Numbered from the stretch's first letter, positions 16,846 to 27,489 are shown. The stretch: 36,505 nt of DNA from Gammaproteobacteria bacterium (GCA_016874055.1 VGVG01000015.1:1-36505), one strand, 5' to 3'. A program made the numbers and translations. The notes: generated by a model not told the origin, from the sequence alone.

Positions 16846-19287
16846 ATGGTCACTCGTCTTTCTTTGACGGCGAGTTTGCTCGCAATCCTCGGCTTGTTAT
16901 CCCAGTCTGCGCTTGCCCAAGCGGTCAGTGCGACCCCAGTGCTGCGGGTGGATAACATCCGCGTCGAGGGTCTGCAACGTGTTTCGGAAGGCACGGTCTA
17001 CAACTATCTGCCAGTTAATATCGGCGATCGATTGTCGCAGCAGCGTGTGCGCGAAGCAATCCGCGCGCTTTATGACACAGGTTTTTTCCGTGACGTGGAG
17101 CTGCGCTGGGAGGAGGGTACGCTCATTGTTGCCGTGCTTGAGCGACCCTCCATCGAGAGCTTCGAGATCACGGGCAATAAGGACATCAAGACCGAGGATC
17201 TCAGTAAGAGCCTGCGTAACGTGGGGCTTGCGACTGGCAAGACTTTCGATCGTTCGGTGCTTGAGGACGTCAAGCAATACCTGACCGATCAGTATTTTAG
17301 TCGCGGTAAGTACGCTGTACGTATCGATGCAAAAGTGGAGGAGATTCCGGACAATCGCGTGCGCGTTAAGATAGAAATTAAGGAAGGAAAGCGCGCGAAG
17401 ATCCGGCAGATCAACCTCGTGGGTAACGGCATCTTCAAAGAGGAGGAAATCCTCGAAGATTTCGAGCTCAAGACACCGAACTGGCTATCTTGGTACAAGC
17501 AGGACGATCGCTACTCGCGCGAATCGCTGCAAGGTGATCTCGAAAAACTACGCTCGTTCTACATGGATCGCGGCTACGCCAACTTCGAGATCGAATCGAC
17601 CCAGGTGGCCATCGCTCCCGAGAAGGATGACATCTTCATCACAGTCAACGTGAATGAGGGTGAGGTCTTTAAGGTGAGTAACGTGAAGCTCGCCGGTACG
17701 TTTGTCGTACCCGAGGCTGAACTTAAAAATTTCCTGTTCATTAAGGCGGGCGATACATACTCCAAGAAGGATATCACTGCGACTCAGGAGATCATCCAGA
17801 ATCGTCTGGGGCTCGAAGGCTATGCCTTTGCTAAGGTTGACCCCGTGCCGACGCCCGAGGAGGGCAAGAAAGAGGTCGGTATTACGTTCTTCATCGATCC
17901 GGGCAATCGGGTTTACGTTCGTCACATCGTGTTCAATGGCGTGACCAAGATTAATGACGACGTGCTGCGTCGCGAGATGCGTCAGCTCGAGGGCGCGTGG
18001 CTGTCGAACCTACTCGTCGAGCGTTCAAAGCAGCGCATCCAGCGATTGCCGTTTATTGAAAAGGTGGAGTCCGAAACCACGCCGGTACCGGGCACGGCCG
18101 ATCTCGTCGACGTCGAGTTCGAAATCAAAGAGGGTCCTTCAGCGCAGCTCGGTGGTGGCGTTGGCTACTCCGAGTCACAGTCGTTCATCCTCAATGGAAA
18201 CTACGCCGATAGTAATTTTCTGGGCACGGGCGAACGTGTATCGATCGACCTCAACTCTGGCCGCTACTCAAAGGTCTATGGTGTGTCGCACACCAATCCG
18301 TATACGAACATCGATGGTATAGCACGCACGCTTTCGCTCACTTATCGCGACGTGACGCAATTTGTCTCGGCATCTTCGGATTTCTCCTCAGAGTCGCTCG
18401 CTGTGGGCGTCGACTATGGCTATCCGATCACCGAATTCCAAGGTCTGCGTGTTGGTTTCTCAGCTCAGCGGTCGTCGCTCATCACGGGCGAGGGTAGCGC
18501 CGATCAAGCGCGGTCGTGGGTGCGTACCAATGGCGACTACCGCGTTCGGATCGTTCCGGAGCAAGATTTTGGCGGTGGATTCATCGTCCCGGGCACGTTG
18601 CTCGATACGACTCAGTTTGATTCGTTTGATCTAACGGTCGGCTGGAATTACGACAGTCGCAATCGGGCGCTCTTTGCCGATCGTGGCATGAGGCATTCGC
18701 TGGCCCTAAGTTACACCTTGCCGCTCAGCGACGTGCAGTACGCCTCGCTTAACTACGAGTATCTGCAACTAGTGCCGATCGTTGGGCGTTGGACAATCGC
18801 GCTCGGTGCGGAGCTCGGCTACAGCCAAGAGCTCAGCAATACCACCGCGCCGCCGCCATTCCGCAATTTCTTTGCGGGTGGTCCGGACACGGTGCGAGGT
18901 TATCGGGAAAGCCGCCTAGGACCGAAGGACAGCTTTGGCAATCCCTACGGTGGTAACCTCAAGGTGACGGCCCGAGCGGAGCTAATTATCCCGACCCCTG
19001 AGAAATGGGCGACCTCAGCGCGGGCTACGGTTTTCTTCGATATCGGTAACGTGTTCTCGACTCGGGATTTCTACAAGTTTACGGGCATCGATGGGGTTAC
19101 CCCGATCGATTACAAGTTCAAGTATGATACTTTAAAGCAGTCGATGGGCGTCGCAGTTCAATGGCTCGCGCCGCTCGGTGTGTTTCGCTTCAGTTATGCG
19201 CTGCCGCTTAATACCTTCCGGGGCGACGGCATTCGGTTTGCAGACGAGGAAGAGCGATTCCAGTTCACGATCGGTCAGGCGTTCTGA
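16846..19287 (+). CDS. bamA: Outer-membrane protein assembly factor BamA
   Basis: Central Omp85 component of the BAM machine that folds beta-barrel proteins into the outer membrane. It is 813 aa (E. coli 810). A signal peptide (about residues 1-24, ending SALA) precedes five POTRA domains (about 30-430; the first begins VDNIRVEGLQRVSEGTV). A 16-stranded barrel follows, with the lid/L6 motif as VRGY at 683-686 and a terminal strand RFQFTIGQAF ending in Phe. Tyr in place of Phe in VRGF is a common variant. Only two bases separate it from rseP. skp and lpxD follow in the usual order. Confidence 0.97.
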   Translation: MVTRLSLTASLLAILGLLSQSALAQAVSATPVLRVDNIRVEGLQRVSEGTVYNYLPVNIGDRLSQQRVREAIRALYDTGFFRDVELRWEEGTLIVAVLERPSIESFEITGNKDIKTEDLSKSLRNVGLATGKTFDRSVLEDVKQYLTDQYFSRGKYAVRIDAKVEEIPDNRVRVKIEIKEGKRAKIRQINLVGNGIFKEEEILEDFELKTPNWLSWYKQDDRYSRESLQGDLEKLRSFYMDRGYANFEIESTQVAIAPEKDDIFITVNVNEGEVFKVSNVKLAGTFVVPEAELKNFLFIKAGDTYSKKDITATQEIIQNRLGLEGYAFAKVDPVPTPEEGKKEVGITFFIDPGNRVYVRHIVFNGVTKINDDVLRREMRQLEGAWLSNLLVERSKQRIQRLPFIEKVESETTPVPGTADLVDVEFEIKEGPSAQLGGGVGYSESQSFILNGNYADSNFLGTGERVSIDLNSGRYSKVYGVSHTNPYTNIDGIARTLSLTYRDVTQFVSASSDFSSESLAVGVDYGYPITEFQGLRVGFSAQRSSLITGEGSADQARSWVRTNGDYRVRIVPEQDFGGGFIVPGTLLDTTQFDSFDLTVGWNYDSRNRALFADRGMRHSLALSYTLPLSDVQYASLNYEYLQLVPIVGRWTIALGAELGYSQELSNTTAPPPFRNFFAGGPDTVRGYRESRLGPKDSFGNPYGGNLKVTARAELIIPTPEKWATSARATVFFDIGNVFSTRDFYKFTGIDGVTPIDYKFKYDTLKQSMGVAVQWLAPLGVFRFSYALPLNTFRGDGIRFADEEERFQFTIGQAF

Positions 19288-19320
19288 TCCGGTCATTTTT
19301 ATGTAGAGGTTGACTCGACG

Positions 19321-19866
19321 ATGCTCAGTCCTTTTAAAGCGATGGCCCCGACGGTAGTGGCAGTGGCGGCGCTCATGTCTGCTCCAGCGATAGCCGAGAT
19401 CAAAATTGGCGTACTTGATTTCGGACGATTGATGGACGAAAGCCCGCAAGGCAAGGCGCTGATCGAGTCACTGCGGTCCGAGGCAGCTGCGAAGCAGCGC
19501 GAGTTGCAGACGCAGGCGGCCTCCTTGCAGACTAAGCGCGATAAGCTTGTGAAGGATCGTGCTACGATGTCGCCGGATCAAATCTCCCGAGCAGAAAAAG
19601 ACGTCCGTGATGGCGAGCGTGATCTCGCGCGCCGTCAGTCCGAGGTCAACGACGACTTTAATGCGCGTCGCAACGAAGAGATGGCGAAGCTGCAGCGCGC
19701 GCTCATCGACGATGTTCGCGTCTACTCGAAGGCGCAGAATTTTGATCTCGTCGTCACCGACGGCGTAATCTACGCTAACCAGACCCTCGACATCACCCCG
19801 GGCGTGCTTGCAGGCATGCAGTCGCGCGCGAGCGCGGCGGCACCGGCGAAGCCCGCTACGCGCTAA
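19321..19866 (+). CDS. skp: Periplasmic chaperone Skp (OmpH family)
   Basis: Trimeric 'jellyfish' chaperone that carries unfolded outer-membrane proteins across the periplasm to BamA. The 181-aa precursor has a signal peptide of about 25 residues (cleavage after SAPAIA). The family opening is KIGVLDFGRLMDESPQGKA, and a long charged helical arm (residues about 50-125) is rich in Gln, Lys, Arg and Glu. The C-terminal strand is FDLVVTDGVIYANQTLDIT. The end is Ala/Pro-rich. It lies between bamA and lpxD as in most gammaproteobacteria; the 33-base gap before it holds no clear promoter. Confidence 0.93.
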   Translation: MLSPFKAMAPTVVAVAALMSAPAIAEIKIGVLDFGRLMDESPQGKALIESLRSEAAAKQRELQTQAASLQTKRDKLVKDRATMSPDQISRAEKDVRDGERDLARRQSEVNDDFNARRNEEMAKLQRALIDDVRVYSKAQNFDLVVTDGVIYANQTLDITPGVLAGMQSRASAAAPAKPATR

Positions 19867-19894
19867 GTCGGCAGCGGTCGCGCGGGGCGATGCG

Positions 19895-20944
19895 ATGGCA
19901 GTCACCCTCGGCGAGCTCGCGGTCCGTTTTGGGCTCACGCTTCGAGGGAATCCCGATCGTCCGATCGACCACGTTGGAACGCTGGCAGGCGCGGGGCCTC
20001 GTGGTCTCGCGTTCTTTTCAAATCCCAAGTTGATCGATCAGCTCGTCTCGGCTAATGCCGGGGCGATCGTGCTGCATCCCAACATGCAGGATGCGACGCC
20101 GCTGGATTGTCTGCTTGCCAGTAATCCGCACGCGAGTTTTGCGCGTATCGCTACCATGCTGCATCCACCCCTGGGGGGGGCCAAGGGCGTTCATCCGAGT
20201 GCCGTCTTGGCGCCCGATGCCGTCGTCGATCCCTCGGCTCACATCGGTCCGCAAGTCGTAGTCGGCGCGCGCAGTCGAATTGGTGCTCGCACGTACATCG
20301 GTCCGGGCTGTGTCGTCGGAGAGGACGTCACCCTAGGTGATGACGTTCGACTCGTCGCTCGAGTGACCGTGCTTGAAGGCGTGAGCATTGGCGCTCGATC
20401 AATTTTGCATCCGGGGTCAGTGGTGGGCTCCGAAGGGTTCGGTTATGCGCCCGAAGGTGAGCGCTGGATACACGTACCGCAAGTGGGCTCAGTACTTATC
20501 GGCGAAGACGTGGAAGTCGGTGCGAATACCACTATCGATCGCGGTGCGCTTGAAGACACCGAGATCGGAGACGGGGTGAAAATCGATAACCTCGTGCAGA
20601 TTGGTCATAACTGTAAAATCGGTACGCACACGGCGCTCGCTGGTTGCGTGGGTCTCGCCGGCAGTTCGCACATCGGCGCGCGCTGTCGGATCGGTGGTGG
20701 TGTCGGTGTGGCGGGGCACCTCAGCATTTGTGATGACGTATCGCTGATGGCGATGAGTTTCGTGACTACCGACATCCGTGAGCCGGGAGTGTATGCCGGA
20801 GGCTCCATACCCATTGAGCCTGCGGCAGACTGGCGTCGCATCGTGGGGAGGCTGAAACGCATCGATGGACTTAATCGCCGTGTCGGCAAGCTCGAGCGAC
20901 AGGTAGGGACTAAGGAAAACGTTGCAGACGAGGAACGTTCGTGA
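19895..20944 (+). CDS. lpxD: UDP-3-O-(3-hydroxyacyl)glucosamine N-acyltransferase
   Basis: Third lipid A step: adds the N-linked 3-hydroxyacyl chain to UDP-3-O-acyl-glucosamine. I use ATG 19895 ([14 protein letters not shown]), giving 349 aa (E. coli 341). The frame is open from 19808, but that part lies in the end of skp. After the uridine-binding N-terminal domain (AFFSNPKL) comes a left-handed beta-helix of hexapeptide repeats. The catalytic base is His238 in [10 protein letters not shown], matching E. coli His239. A C-terminal helix follows. A run of eight G at 20173-20180 lies in the coding sequence and is in frame. The stop overlaps the fabZ GTG. Confidence 0.96.
   Translation: MAVTLGELAVRFGLTLRGNPDRPIDHVGTLAGAGPRGLAFFSNPKLIDQLVSANAGAIVLHPNMQDATPLDCLLASNPHASFARIATMLHPPLGGAKGVHPSAVLAPDAVVDPSAHIGPQVVVGARSRIGARTYIGPGCVVGEDVTLGDDVRLVARVTVLEGVSIGARSILHPGSVVGSEGFGYAPEGERWIHVPQVGSVLIGEDVEVGANTTIDRGALEDTEIGDGVKIDNLVQIGHNCKIGTHTALAGCVGLAGSSHIGARCRIGGGVGVAGHLSICDDVSLMAMSFVTTDIREPGVYAGGSIPIEPAADWRRIVGRLKRIDGLNRRVGKLERQVGTKENVADEERS
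20173..20180 (+). repeat. Homopolymer G8 inside lpxD
   Basis: Eight consecutive G bases lie within lpxD, encoding Gly-Gly at the border between the N-terminal domain and the beta-helix. The reading frame is intact through the run. Tracts of this length are prone to replication slippage and to sequencing error. Confidence 0.9.
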
Positions 20945-21393
20945 GCGACTTTACTCTCGATATCAGCGGCATTCTAAAGCACTTGCCGCACCGCTACCCT
21001 TTCTTACTTGTCGATCGTGTGCTCGAGTGCCATGCAGGCAAGAGCATTCGTGCGATCAAAAACGTGACCTATAACGAGCCGTTTTTCCTCGGACATTTCC
21101 CGGGCCGCCCGGTGATGCCGGGTGTCATCGTCATCGAAGCACTTGCGCAAGCGGCGGGTATTTTAGCGTTCCGTACGGCCAAGGTTATGCCCGACGAAAA
21201 CACGCAGTTTTTTTTCGTGGGGATCGACAAGGCGCGCTTCCGCCGCCCGGTCGAGCCGGGTGACCAACTGATCCTCAATGCTACTTTCCAACGGCAGATA
21301 CGCGGAATCTGGAAGTTCGAGACCATGGCGGTGGTTGGAGATGCCGAGGCTGCAGCTTGTGAGCTGATGGTCGCCCCGGGACGTTCTTCGTGA
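20941..21393 (+). CDS. fabZ: 3-hydroxyacyl-[ACP] dehydratase FabZ
   Basis: Dehydrates 3-hydroxyacyl-ACP in fatty-acid elongation and so competes with LpxA/LpxD for the same hydroxyacyl-ACP. It is 150 aa with the hot-dog fold motifs [25 protein letters not shown] and IEALAQAAG. Catalytic His52 and Glu66 match E. coli 54 and 68. GTG 20941 overlaps the lpxD stop (GTGA) and the fabZ stop overlaps the lpxA GTG. The lpxD-fabZ-lpxA-lpxB order is conserved in gammaproteobacteria. Confidence 0.97.
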   Translation: MSDFTLDISGILKHLPHRYPFLLVDRVLECHAGKSIRAIKNVTYNEPFFLGHFPGRPVMPGVIVIEALAQAAGILAFRTAKVMPDENTQFFFVGIDKARFRRPVEPGDQLILNATFQRQIRGIWKFETMAVVGDAEAAACELMVAPGRSS

Positions 21394-22169
21394 GCGCGGT
21401 GATCGATCCTCGGGCTGTGGTGGCTCCCACGGCTAAAATCGCAGCAGGCGTTGAGATAGGTGCGTATTCGATCATCGGCCCGGACGTGGAGATTGGGCCT
21501 GGCTGCGTCATCGGACCGCATGTAGTGGTCACGGGTCATACCGTTCTCGGCGCGAATAATCGCGTGTTCCAGTTTGCTTCGATCGGCGATGCGCCTCAGG
21601 ATAAAAAATATGCGGGTGAGTCGACGCGGGTGGTTATAGGCAGCGGTAATACTCTTCGTGAATATGTGACGGTTAATCGCGGTACGGCCAAAGATAAGGG
21701 TGTCACGACGGTTGGTGACGATAATCTCTTTATGGCCTCATCGCATGTCGCTCACGACTGCACGATCGGTAGTCATTGCGTATTCGCTAACCTCGCGACG
21801 CTCGCAGGGCATGTCGAGATCGACGACTGGGTGATCCTCGCGGGATTCACAGGCGTGCATCAGTTCTGCAAGATCGGCGCGCACGCGTTCATCGGTAACA
21901 ACTCAGCCGTAACGCGCGACGTACCGCCGTATGTCATGGCGATCGGGTATCCGGCCGAACCGCGTTCTGTCAACGCCAAGGGCATCTCTAGGCGCGGTTT
22001 CTCGTCGGGGCAGATGCGTAATATCAAGGACGCCTACAAGACGCTCTATCGCTCCGAGCTGCCGCTCGAGCAGGCGATCGAGAAGATTACCGAGGCGGCG
22101 AAGAGCCAGCCGGAGTTACAGGTCTTCGTAGATTTCTTCTCGCGGTCCAACCGCAGTCTGATCCGTTGA
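21390..22169 (+). CDS. lpxA: Acyl-[ACP]-UDP-N-acetylglucosamine O-acyltransferase
   Basis: First enzyme of lipid A synthesis: moves a 3-hydroxyacyl chain from ACP to UDP-GlcNAc. It is 259 aa with a left-handed beta-helix and a C-terminal helical part ([18 protein letters not shown]) ending in SNRSLIR. The catalytic base is His122 in SHVAHDC (E. coli His125). The acyl-chain 'ruler' position, Gly173 in E. coli and Met169 in Pseudomonas aeruginosa, is Asn170 here (FIGNNSAV). The chain length added is therefore open. GTG start 21390 overlaps fabZ; the stop overlaps the lpxB TTG. Confidence 0.97.
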   Translation: MSAVIDPRAVVAPTAKIAAGVEIGAYSIIGPDVEIGPGCVIGPHVVVTGHTVLGANNRVFQFASIGDAPQDKKYAGESTRVVIGSGNTLREYVTVNRGTAKDKGVTTVGDDNLFMASSHVAHDCTIGSHCVFANLATLAGHVEIDDWVILAGFTGVHQFCKIGAHAFIGNNSAVTRDVPPYVMAIGYPAEPRSVNAKGISRRGFSSGQMRNIKDAYKTLYRSELPLEQAIEKITEAAKSQPELQVFVDFFSRSNRSLIR

Positions 22170-23341
22170 GCGTCGCGGAGCGAAACCAAGGACCTTTAAT
22201 TGCAATCGTCGCCGGAGAAGCCTCCGGCGATAACCTCGGTGCCGCTCTCATCGCAGCGATTCGCGAACGCGTACCGAACGCGCGATTCGTCGGAGTGACT
22301 GGTCCGTACATGCGCGAGGCAGGATGTGTGGCGCTCGCGTCTAGCGATGAGCTCGCCCTGATAGGGCTCGCCGAAATCCTGCGTCATTTGCCCCGTCTCA
22401 TCTGCTTACGGCGCCGTCTTTTACGCGAGTTGCTCTCGCGTCGGCCGGCAGTATTCGTGGGTATCGACGCGCCAGAGTTCAATCTCGGACTCGCCAAGCG
22501 CCTCAAGGTCCATGGATTACCGACCGTACAGTACGTGAGTCCGCAGGTATGGGCATGGCGGCAGGGGCGGGTGCGCGGCATCGCCGAGTCCTGCGACCGA
22601 ATTCTTTGTCTGCTGCCCTTCGAGCCTGCGTTCTACGCCGAGCACGGCATATCGGCGCGCTTCGTGGGACATCCGCTTGCCGATCAATTTCCGCTAGAGG
22701 CCGATCGTGCGGGCGCGCGGGCGGCACTCGGATTATCCGCGGACGACGAGGTGATCGCTCTGTTGCCGGGAAGTCGGATTGGCGAAGTGTCGCGCTTGGC
22801 GGCGCCCTTCGTTGGGGCTGCGCAGTGGATCGCCTCGAAGCGACCGGGCGTTAAGTTCGTGGTGCCGCTGACGAGTGCGGCGACACGAGCAAGTTTTGAA
22901 TTGTCGGCGGCCTCTGCGACGGACCTGTCGCTCAAAATACTCGAGGGGCAGTCGCGGCTTGCGCTCGCCGTGGCGGATGTTGTGCTCACTGCGTCCGGCA
23001 CGGCAACGCTCGAGACGCTGCTATCGCAGCGACCGATGGTGGTTGCATACAAGCTCGCGCCGCTCACAGCGTTTTTGCTACGCCGTTTGGGTCTTGTGAA
23101 GATACGGCATTTTTCGCAGCCGAATTTGCTCGTTGGGCGCGAGATCGTCCCCGAGTTTTTTCAAGAGGCTGCAACGTCCGAGACACTCGGTGCAGCGGTA
23201 CTGCAATGGTTAGAGCAACCGCAACGCATTGGCGAACTTCGCGAGGCGTTTGATACAGTGCATCGCGACTTGCGTCGTGGCGGTGCGGCGCTTGCGGCCG
23301 AGGCCGTGCTCGAACTCGTCGGTATGTCGCACTTTCGATGA
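22166..23341 (+). CDS. lpxB: Lipid A disaccharide synthase
   Basis: Inverting GT19 glycosyltransferase joining UDP-2,3-diacylglucosamine and lipid X into the lipid A disaccharide at the inner-membrane surface. It is 391 aa (E. coli 382). Motifs are [15 protein letters not shown] at the start, [64 protein letters not shown] and [13 protein letters not shown]. The start is TTG 22166, overlapping the lpxA stop as TTGA; no ATG or GTG fits the family N-terminus. The stop overlaps the rnhB ATG. Confidence 0.96.
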   Translation: MSVAERNQGPLIAIVAGEASGDNLGAALIAAIRERVPNARFVGVTGPYMREAGCVALASSDELALIGLAEILRHLPRLICLRRRLLRELLSRRPAVFVGIDAPEFNLGLAKRLKVHGLPTVQYVSPQVWAWRQGRVRGIAESCDRILCLLPFEPAFYAEHGISARFVGHPLADQFPLEADRAGARAALGLSADDEVIALLPGSRIGEVSRLAAPFVGAAQWIASKRPGVKFVVPLTSAATRASFELSAASATDLSLKILEGQSRLALAVADVVLTASGTATLETLLSQRPMVVAYKLAPLTAFLLRRLGLVKIRHFSQPNLLVGREIVPEFFQEAATSETLGAAVLQWLEQPQRIGELREAFDTVHRDLRRGGAALAAEAVLELVGMSHFR

Positions 23342-23922
23342 CAACGGGTTGGAGTGCCGGCGTTGATGAGGCGGGGCGCGGGCCACTCGCAGGGCCGGTC
23401 GTCGCAGCGACCGTCATTCTCGATCCCGATTGCCCCATCGAAGGGCTTGCCGATTCCAAGGCGCTGACGTCGTCTGCGCGACAGGCACTCGCACCGATCA
23501 TTCGTGAGCGATCGATTGCCTGGGGCGTGGGTCTCGCAAGTCCCGAAGAGATCGATGCGATCAACATTCTTCAGGCGACGTTGATCGCGATGCGGCGGGC
23601 GGTGGCGGCACTCACGGTGCGTCCTGTGCACCTCGAGGTCGATGGTAACCGCTTACCCTCGATCGAGGGTCTGGTCGGCGTACGCACGGCGGTCACCATC
23701 GTCAAGGGAGACAGCAAGGTCGCGGCGATCAGCGCCGCCTCTATCCTAGCGAAGACTGTTCGAGATCACATTATGGAACAACTGGATACGCGATATCCTG
23801 AATATGGTTTCGCGGTTCATAAAGGCTATCCGGTCAAGGCGCACCTGGCTGCGCTCGATGCCCATGGACCTTCTCCCGTGCACCGCAGGACTTACGCGCC
23901 GGTAAGATCACGGCTTCGATGA
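23338..23922 (+). CDS. rnhB: Ribonuclease HII
   Basis: Cleaves RNA in RNA-DNA hybrids, including single ribonucleotides left in DNA. It is 194 aa (E. coli 198). Motifs are [15 protein letters not shown] (Asp10, Glu11), [22 protein letters not shown] (Asp102) and [18 protein letters not shown], with a C-terminal [11 protein letters not shown]. The acidic active-site set is complete. It is joined by ATGA overlaps to lpxB before and dnaE after. Confidence 0.96.
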   Translation: MTTGWSAGVDEAGRGPLAGPVVAATVILDPDCPIEGLADSKALTSSARQALAPIIRERSIAWGVGLASPEEIDAINILQATLIAMRRAVAALTVRPVHLEVDGNRLPSIEGLVGVRTAVTIVKGDSKVAAISAASILAKTVRDHIMEQLDTRYPEYGFAVHKGYPVKAHLAALDAHGPSPVHRRTYAPVRSRLR

Positions 23923-26900
23923 GTGCCTTCGTCCACCTCCGTCTGCACACCGAGTACTCGCTGGTCGACAGCGTGGTGCGAATCGACGATCTCGTCGCGC
24001 GCGTCGCCGAATTTGGTATGCCCGCCGTCGCCGTCACCGACCAGAATAACCTGTTCGCGATGGTGAAGTTCTACAAGGCATCGATGGCGAAGGGGGTTAA
24101 GCCGATCGTCGGCGTCGACCTTTTCGTTGCGGAGACTGGCGAGCGCATTGCGCCAACTCGAATTTCATTTCTTTGTCAGAACGAAGCTGGCTATCTCAAT
24201 CTCACGCGGCTCGTCAGTCGCGCCTTTCTCGAAGGCCAGCAGCGTGGCGTTCCACGTATCGAACGTTCGTGGCTCGATGAACGTTCGACGGGTGGGCTGA
24301 TTGCGCTCTCGTGCGGTACCGAGGGAGATGTCGGTCGTGCGCTCGCCTCAAACCGAGCCGCTGATGCGCACAAATACCTGGCATTCTGGCAGCAGCTTTT
24401 CGGTGATCGCTATTACCTTGAGGTAAGTCGTATCGGTCGCGAGGGTGAGGAGGCGCTCGTTGGCGCAACGGCTGAACTCGCGCTCGCCAAGGGCGTAGCA
24501 CTCGTGGCGACTAACAACGTACGATTTTTATCGAAAAATGACTTCGAGTCGCACGAAGCACGGGTTTGCATTCATGAGGGCTTGCAACTCGATGACGTTA
24601 ATCGGCTACGGCGTTACACGCCGCAGCAATATTTGCGCAGCCCCGAAGAAATGTCCGAACTGTTCGCCGATTTGCCTGAGGCGCTTGAAAACTCGGTACA
24701 GATTGCGCGGCGCTGTAGCCTTATGTTGCAGCTCGGCGAGAGTCGACTGCCAGAGTATTCGGTACCCAGGGGATATACGACCGAAAGTTTCTTGTGCAGT
24801 GAGTCGACGAGTGGCCTTAAAAATCGACTCACGCGGTTGCCGCAGGCCAACCAGGAAACCTACGAGGCGCGTCTCAAGAGTGAGCTCGAGGTTATCTGCA
24901 AGATGGGCTTTGCGGGTTATTTTTTGATCGTCGCAGATTTTATCCGCTGGGCGAAGGGCAACAATATACCGGTTGGGCCAGGGCGTGGTTCTGGCGCAGG
25001 ATCGCTCGTCGCATACTCGCTTCATATTACGGATATCGACCCGCTGCAGTACGACCTGCTGTTCGAGCGCTTCCTGAACCCCGAGCGCGTGTCGATGCCT
25101 GACTTCGACATTGACTTCTGCATGGACGGGCGCGATCGCGTCATCGAGTATGTCGCCGAGAAGTACGGTCGCAAGCGTGTCTCGCAGATCATAACTTACG
25201 GCACCATGGCCGCGAAGGCGGTGGTGCGTGACGTCGGCCGCGTGCTCGGTTTCGGATATGGGCAAGTCGATCGTATCGCGAAACTGATCCCGTTCGAGCT
25301 CGATATCACGCTTGATTCGGCCATCGAAAAAGAACCCGAACTGAAGAAGCTTTATGAACAGGACGAGGACGTCCGTAACCTCATCGATCTTGCGAAGTCG
25401 CTCGAGGGACTCACGCGCAATGCTGGCAAGCACGCCGGAGGCGTAGTCATTGCTCCTTCCGCAGTAGAGGATTTCGCACCGCTTTACTACGAGGAGGGCG
25501 GTGGCAGTGTCGTAACACAGTTCGACAAGGACGACGTCGAAGCGGCTGGTCTTGTCAAGTTCGACTTCCTAGGTCTGCGTACGCTCACGATAATCGAGCA
25601 CACAGTGCGCACTATCAATGCTGCGCGTGCCAAGGGCGAACCCGAAATCGATATTTCGCTGCTGCCGATGGACGATGCGGCGGCGTATCAGCTTCTCAAA
25701 AACTGCCAAACGACAGCTGTATTCCAACTTGAATCGCGCGGCATGAAGGATCTCCTGCGGCGTCTGCAGCCCGATCGCTTCGAAGACATCGTTGCGCTCG
25801 TCGCCTTATTCCGACCAGGTCCGCTGCAGTCGGGTATGGTCGACGATTTCATCGCACGCAAGCACGGTCACATCGATGGTTCTATTGATTATCTGCACCC
25901 GAGCCTTGAGCAAATTCTGAAGCCGACCTACGGCGTGATCCTGTATCAGGAGCAGGTGATGCAGATTGCGCAGGTACTCGCGGGTTACAGCTTGGGCGGC
26001 GCTGATCTGTTGCGCCGCGCGATGGGTAAGAAAAAGCCGGAAGAGATGGCCCAACAGCGCAGTACTTTCGTTGAGGGCGCGTTCGTGCGAGGGGTGCCTA
26101 AGTTGCAGGCGGCACATATTTTTGACTTGATGGAAAAGTTTGCGGGGTACGGGTTCAACAAGTCGCACTCCGCCGCATATGCCTTACTGTCGTATCAAAC
26201 GGCGTGGCTCAAGGCGCATTACCCCGAGGCGTTCATGGCGGCGGTACTGTCGGCGGACATGGATCACACCGATAAGGTGGTGACTATCAAGGACGAGTGC
26301 GATCGAATGGGTATCACGGTGCTGGCGCCGGATATCAACGAATCAAATTATGCATTCGTTGTCGCAGGATTACGCCAAGTGCGTTATGGACTCGGGGCGA
26401 TCAAGGGTGTGGGTCAGTCGGCAGTCGGGGCTATCACCGAACAGCGAACGGCCCATGGACCGTATCGCAGTCTCGAAGATCTTTGCCGTAGACTCGATCT
26501 CAACCGGGTGAATCGGCGCGTGTTTGACGCGCTAATTCGGTCGGGCAGCCTCGACTCCCTTGGTGTGAATCGTGCCACGCAGCTGGCACGACTACCAGCT
26601 GCTATGCAAATGAGCGAGCAGACGACGCGGGCGGTCGAAGCGGGGCAAGATGATCTCTTTGATCTCTCGCACCCAGCGGGTAGTGAGATTGAAGCGATCT
26701 CAGTAGCCGTACCGGTGAAGACGGAGTGGAGCGAGTCGGTACGGCTCGCGGGCGAGCGCGACACGCTTGGGCTCTATCTATCGGGACATCCGATGACGCG
26801 TTACGAGAGGGATCTCGCACCTCTCGTGACCGGGCGCATTGCCGATTTATTGAGCGATCGACCCTCGCAAGGCGCGTCCGAGCGCGGTTATTTTGGTGGT

Positions 26901-27434
26901 CGTACGGCGTCGATCGCTGGGTATATTCACGAGATCCGAAAGCGTGCGAACAGAATCTCGCTTGTGCTCGATGATCGCACCGGGCGTATGGAGGTCATAT
27001 TCTTTGATGAAGTGCCACAGCGCTATCGCGAGCTCATCGTCAAAGATTCTCTCGTACTCATCGAAGGGCAATTACGTTTCGATGAGCAAGGTTACACCTG
27101 GCGTATGGCCGCCTCTAAAGTCATTGCGCTCGACCGCGCCCGCGAGCAGCAGGCGCATCGCATTGTGCTGATCTGGCCGCACGCAAACGGTAGCGATCAA
27201 GGGCTCATGCTACAGCGTCTTGCCGAAACCTTGTCGGTGCATCGACCAGGGCCTTGTACGGTCGGAGTCCGCTACACCGGTGCGCAGGGGAGCGTTGCGA
27301 TCGAACTCGGTCCGGAGTGGAGGGTCAGAGCGACTGCTGAGCTCATCGAGACGCTCGAACAGCTCGTGGGGCCGAGCGGCGTACGCGTTGTTTATGGCCC
27401 GCCTACCGGCGCTACGACTTCTGCTTACGGTTGA
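23919..27434 (+). CDS. dnaE: DNA polymerase III alpha subunit
   Basis: Replicative polymerase of 1171 aa (E. coli 1160). The N-terminal PHP domain starts [16 protein letters not shown]. It has HxRxH, as in E. coli, where that domain's metal site is degenerate and proofreading is done by epsilon. The polymerase aspartates are Asp397 and Asp399 (PDFDIDF) and Asp549 ([11 protein letters not shown]), matching E. coli 401, 403 and 555. A finger region, a helix-hairpin-helix part ([16 protein letters not shown]) and a sliding-clamp motif QDDLF at 910-914 follow. An OB-fold (about 970-1050) and a C-terminal tau-binding domain end the protein. It overlaps rnhB by ATGA. Confidence 0.98.
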   Translation: MSAFVHLRLHTEYSLVDSVVRIDDLVARVAEFGMPAVAVTDQNNLFAMVKFYKASMAKGVKPIVGVDLFVAETGERIAPTRISFLCQNEAGYLNLTRLVSRAFLEGQQRGVPRIERSWLDERSTGGLIALSCGTEGDVGRALASNRAADAHKYLAFWQQLFGDRYYLEVSRIGREGEEALVGATAELALAKGVALVATNNVRFLSKNDFESHEARVCIHEGLQLDDVNRLRRYTPQQYLRSPEEMSELFADLPEALENSVQIARRCSLMLQLGESRLPEYSVPRGYTTESFLCSESTSGLKNRLTRLPQANQETYEARLKSELEVICKMGFAGYFLIVADFIRWAKGNNIPVGPGRGSGAGSLVAYSLHITDIDPLQYDLLFERFLNPERVSMPDFDIDFCMDGRDRVIEYVAEKYGRKRVSQIITYGTMAAKAVVRDVGRVLGFGYGQVDRIAKLIPFELDITLDSAIEKEPELKKLYEQDEDVRNLIDLAKSLEGLTRNAGKHAGGVVIAPSAVEDFAPLYYEEGGGSVVTQFDKDDVEAAGLVKFDFLGLRTLTIIEHTVRTINAARAKGEPEIDISLLPMDDAAAYQLLKNCQTTAVFQLESRGMKDLLRRLQPDRFEDIVALVALFRPGPLQSGMVDDFIARKHGHIDGSIDYLHPSLEQILKPTYGVILYQEQVMQIAQVLAGYSLGGADLLRRAMGKKKPEEMAQQRSTFVEGAFVRGVPKLQAAHIFDLMEKFAGYGFNKSHSAAYALLSYQTAWLKAHYPEAFMAAVLSADMDHTDKVVTIKDECDRMGITVLAPDINESNYAFVVAGLRQVRYGLGAIKGVGQSAVGAITEQRTAHGPYRSLEDLCRRLDLNRVNRRVFDALIRSGSLDSLGVNRATQLARLPAAMQMSEQTTRAVEAGQDDLFDLSHPAGSEIEAISVAVPVKTEWSESVRLAGERDTLGLYLSGHPMTRYERDLAPLVTGRIADLLSDRPSQGASERGYFGGRTASIAGYIHEIRKRANRISLVLDDRTGRMEVIFFDEVPQRYRELIVKDSLVLIEGQLRFDEQGYTWRMAASKVIALDRAREQQAHRIVLIWPHANGSDQGLMLQRLAETLSVHRPGPCTVGVRYTGAQGSVAIELGPEWRVRATAELIETLEQLVGPSGVRVVYGPPTGATTSAYG

Positions 27435-27457
27435 TGTTGCGTTGACGGTTGAAAGCC

Positions 27458-27471
27458 CGGGGTTCGCCCCG
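27458..27471 (+). other. Short UUCG-loop hairpin upstream of accA
   Basis: CGGGG (27458-27462), TTCG, CCCCG (27467-27471) forms a five-pair GC stem in the 51-base dnaE-accA gap. No T-run follows, so it is not a classic terminator. It could stabilise mRNA ends or modulate accA translation, since it ends 14 bases before the start codon. Confidence 0.45.
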
Positions 27472-27476
27472 TAACC

Positions 27477-27489
27477 TCCGCGCCAATGA
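27477..27489 (+). repeat. 13-base sequence shared with the ftsB start (copy 1)
   Basis: TCCGCGCCAATGA covers the accA start codon and the nine bases before it. The same 13 bases occur at the ftsB start (33694-33706) in the same register with the ATG. Neither copy contains a Shine-Dalgarno sequence. A shared translation or processing element is possible but unproven. Confidence 0.4.

Noticed and set aside
24606-25433. Antisense frame of 275 codons opposite dnaE, and similar ones at 30495-31316 (pyrG) and 4993-5838 (dapC)
   Set aside because: They mirror conserved genes in the complementary frame, have no recognisable domain and no ribosome site. Gene order leaves no room for them.
27450-27485. 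Possible tRNA 3' end before accA (GGTTCG followed later by CGCGCCA)
   Set aside because: The TTCG forms a four-base loop instead of the seven-base T loop, and no D-arm, anticodon arm or acceptor partner is present upstream; that region is dnaE coding.
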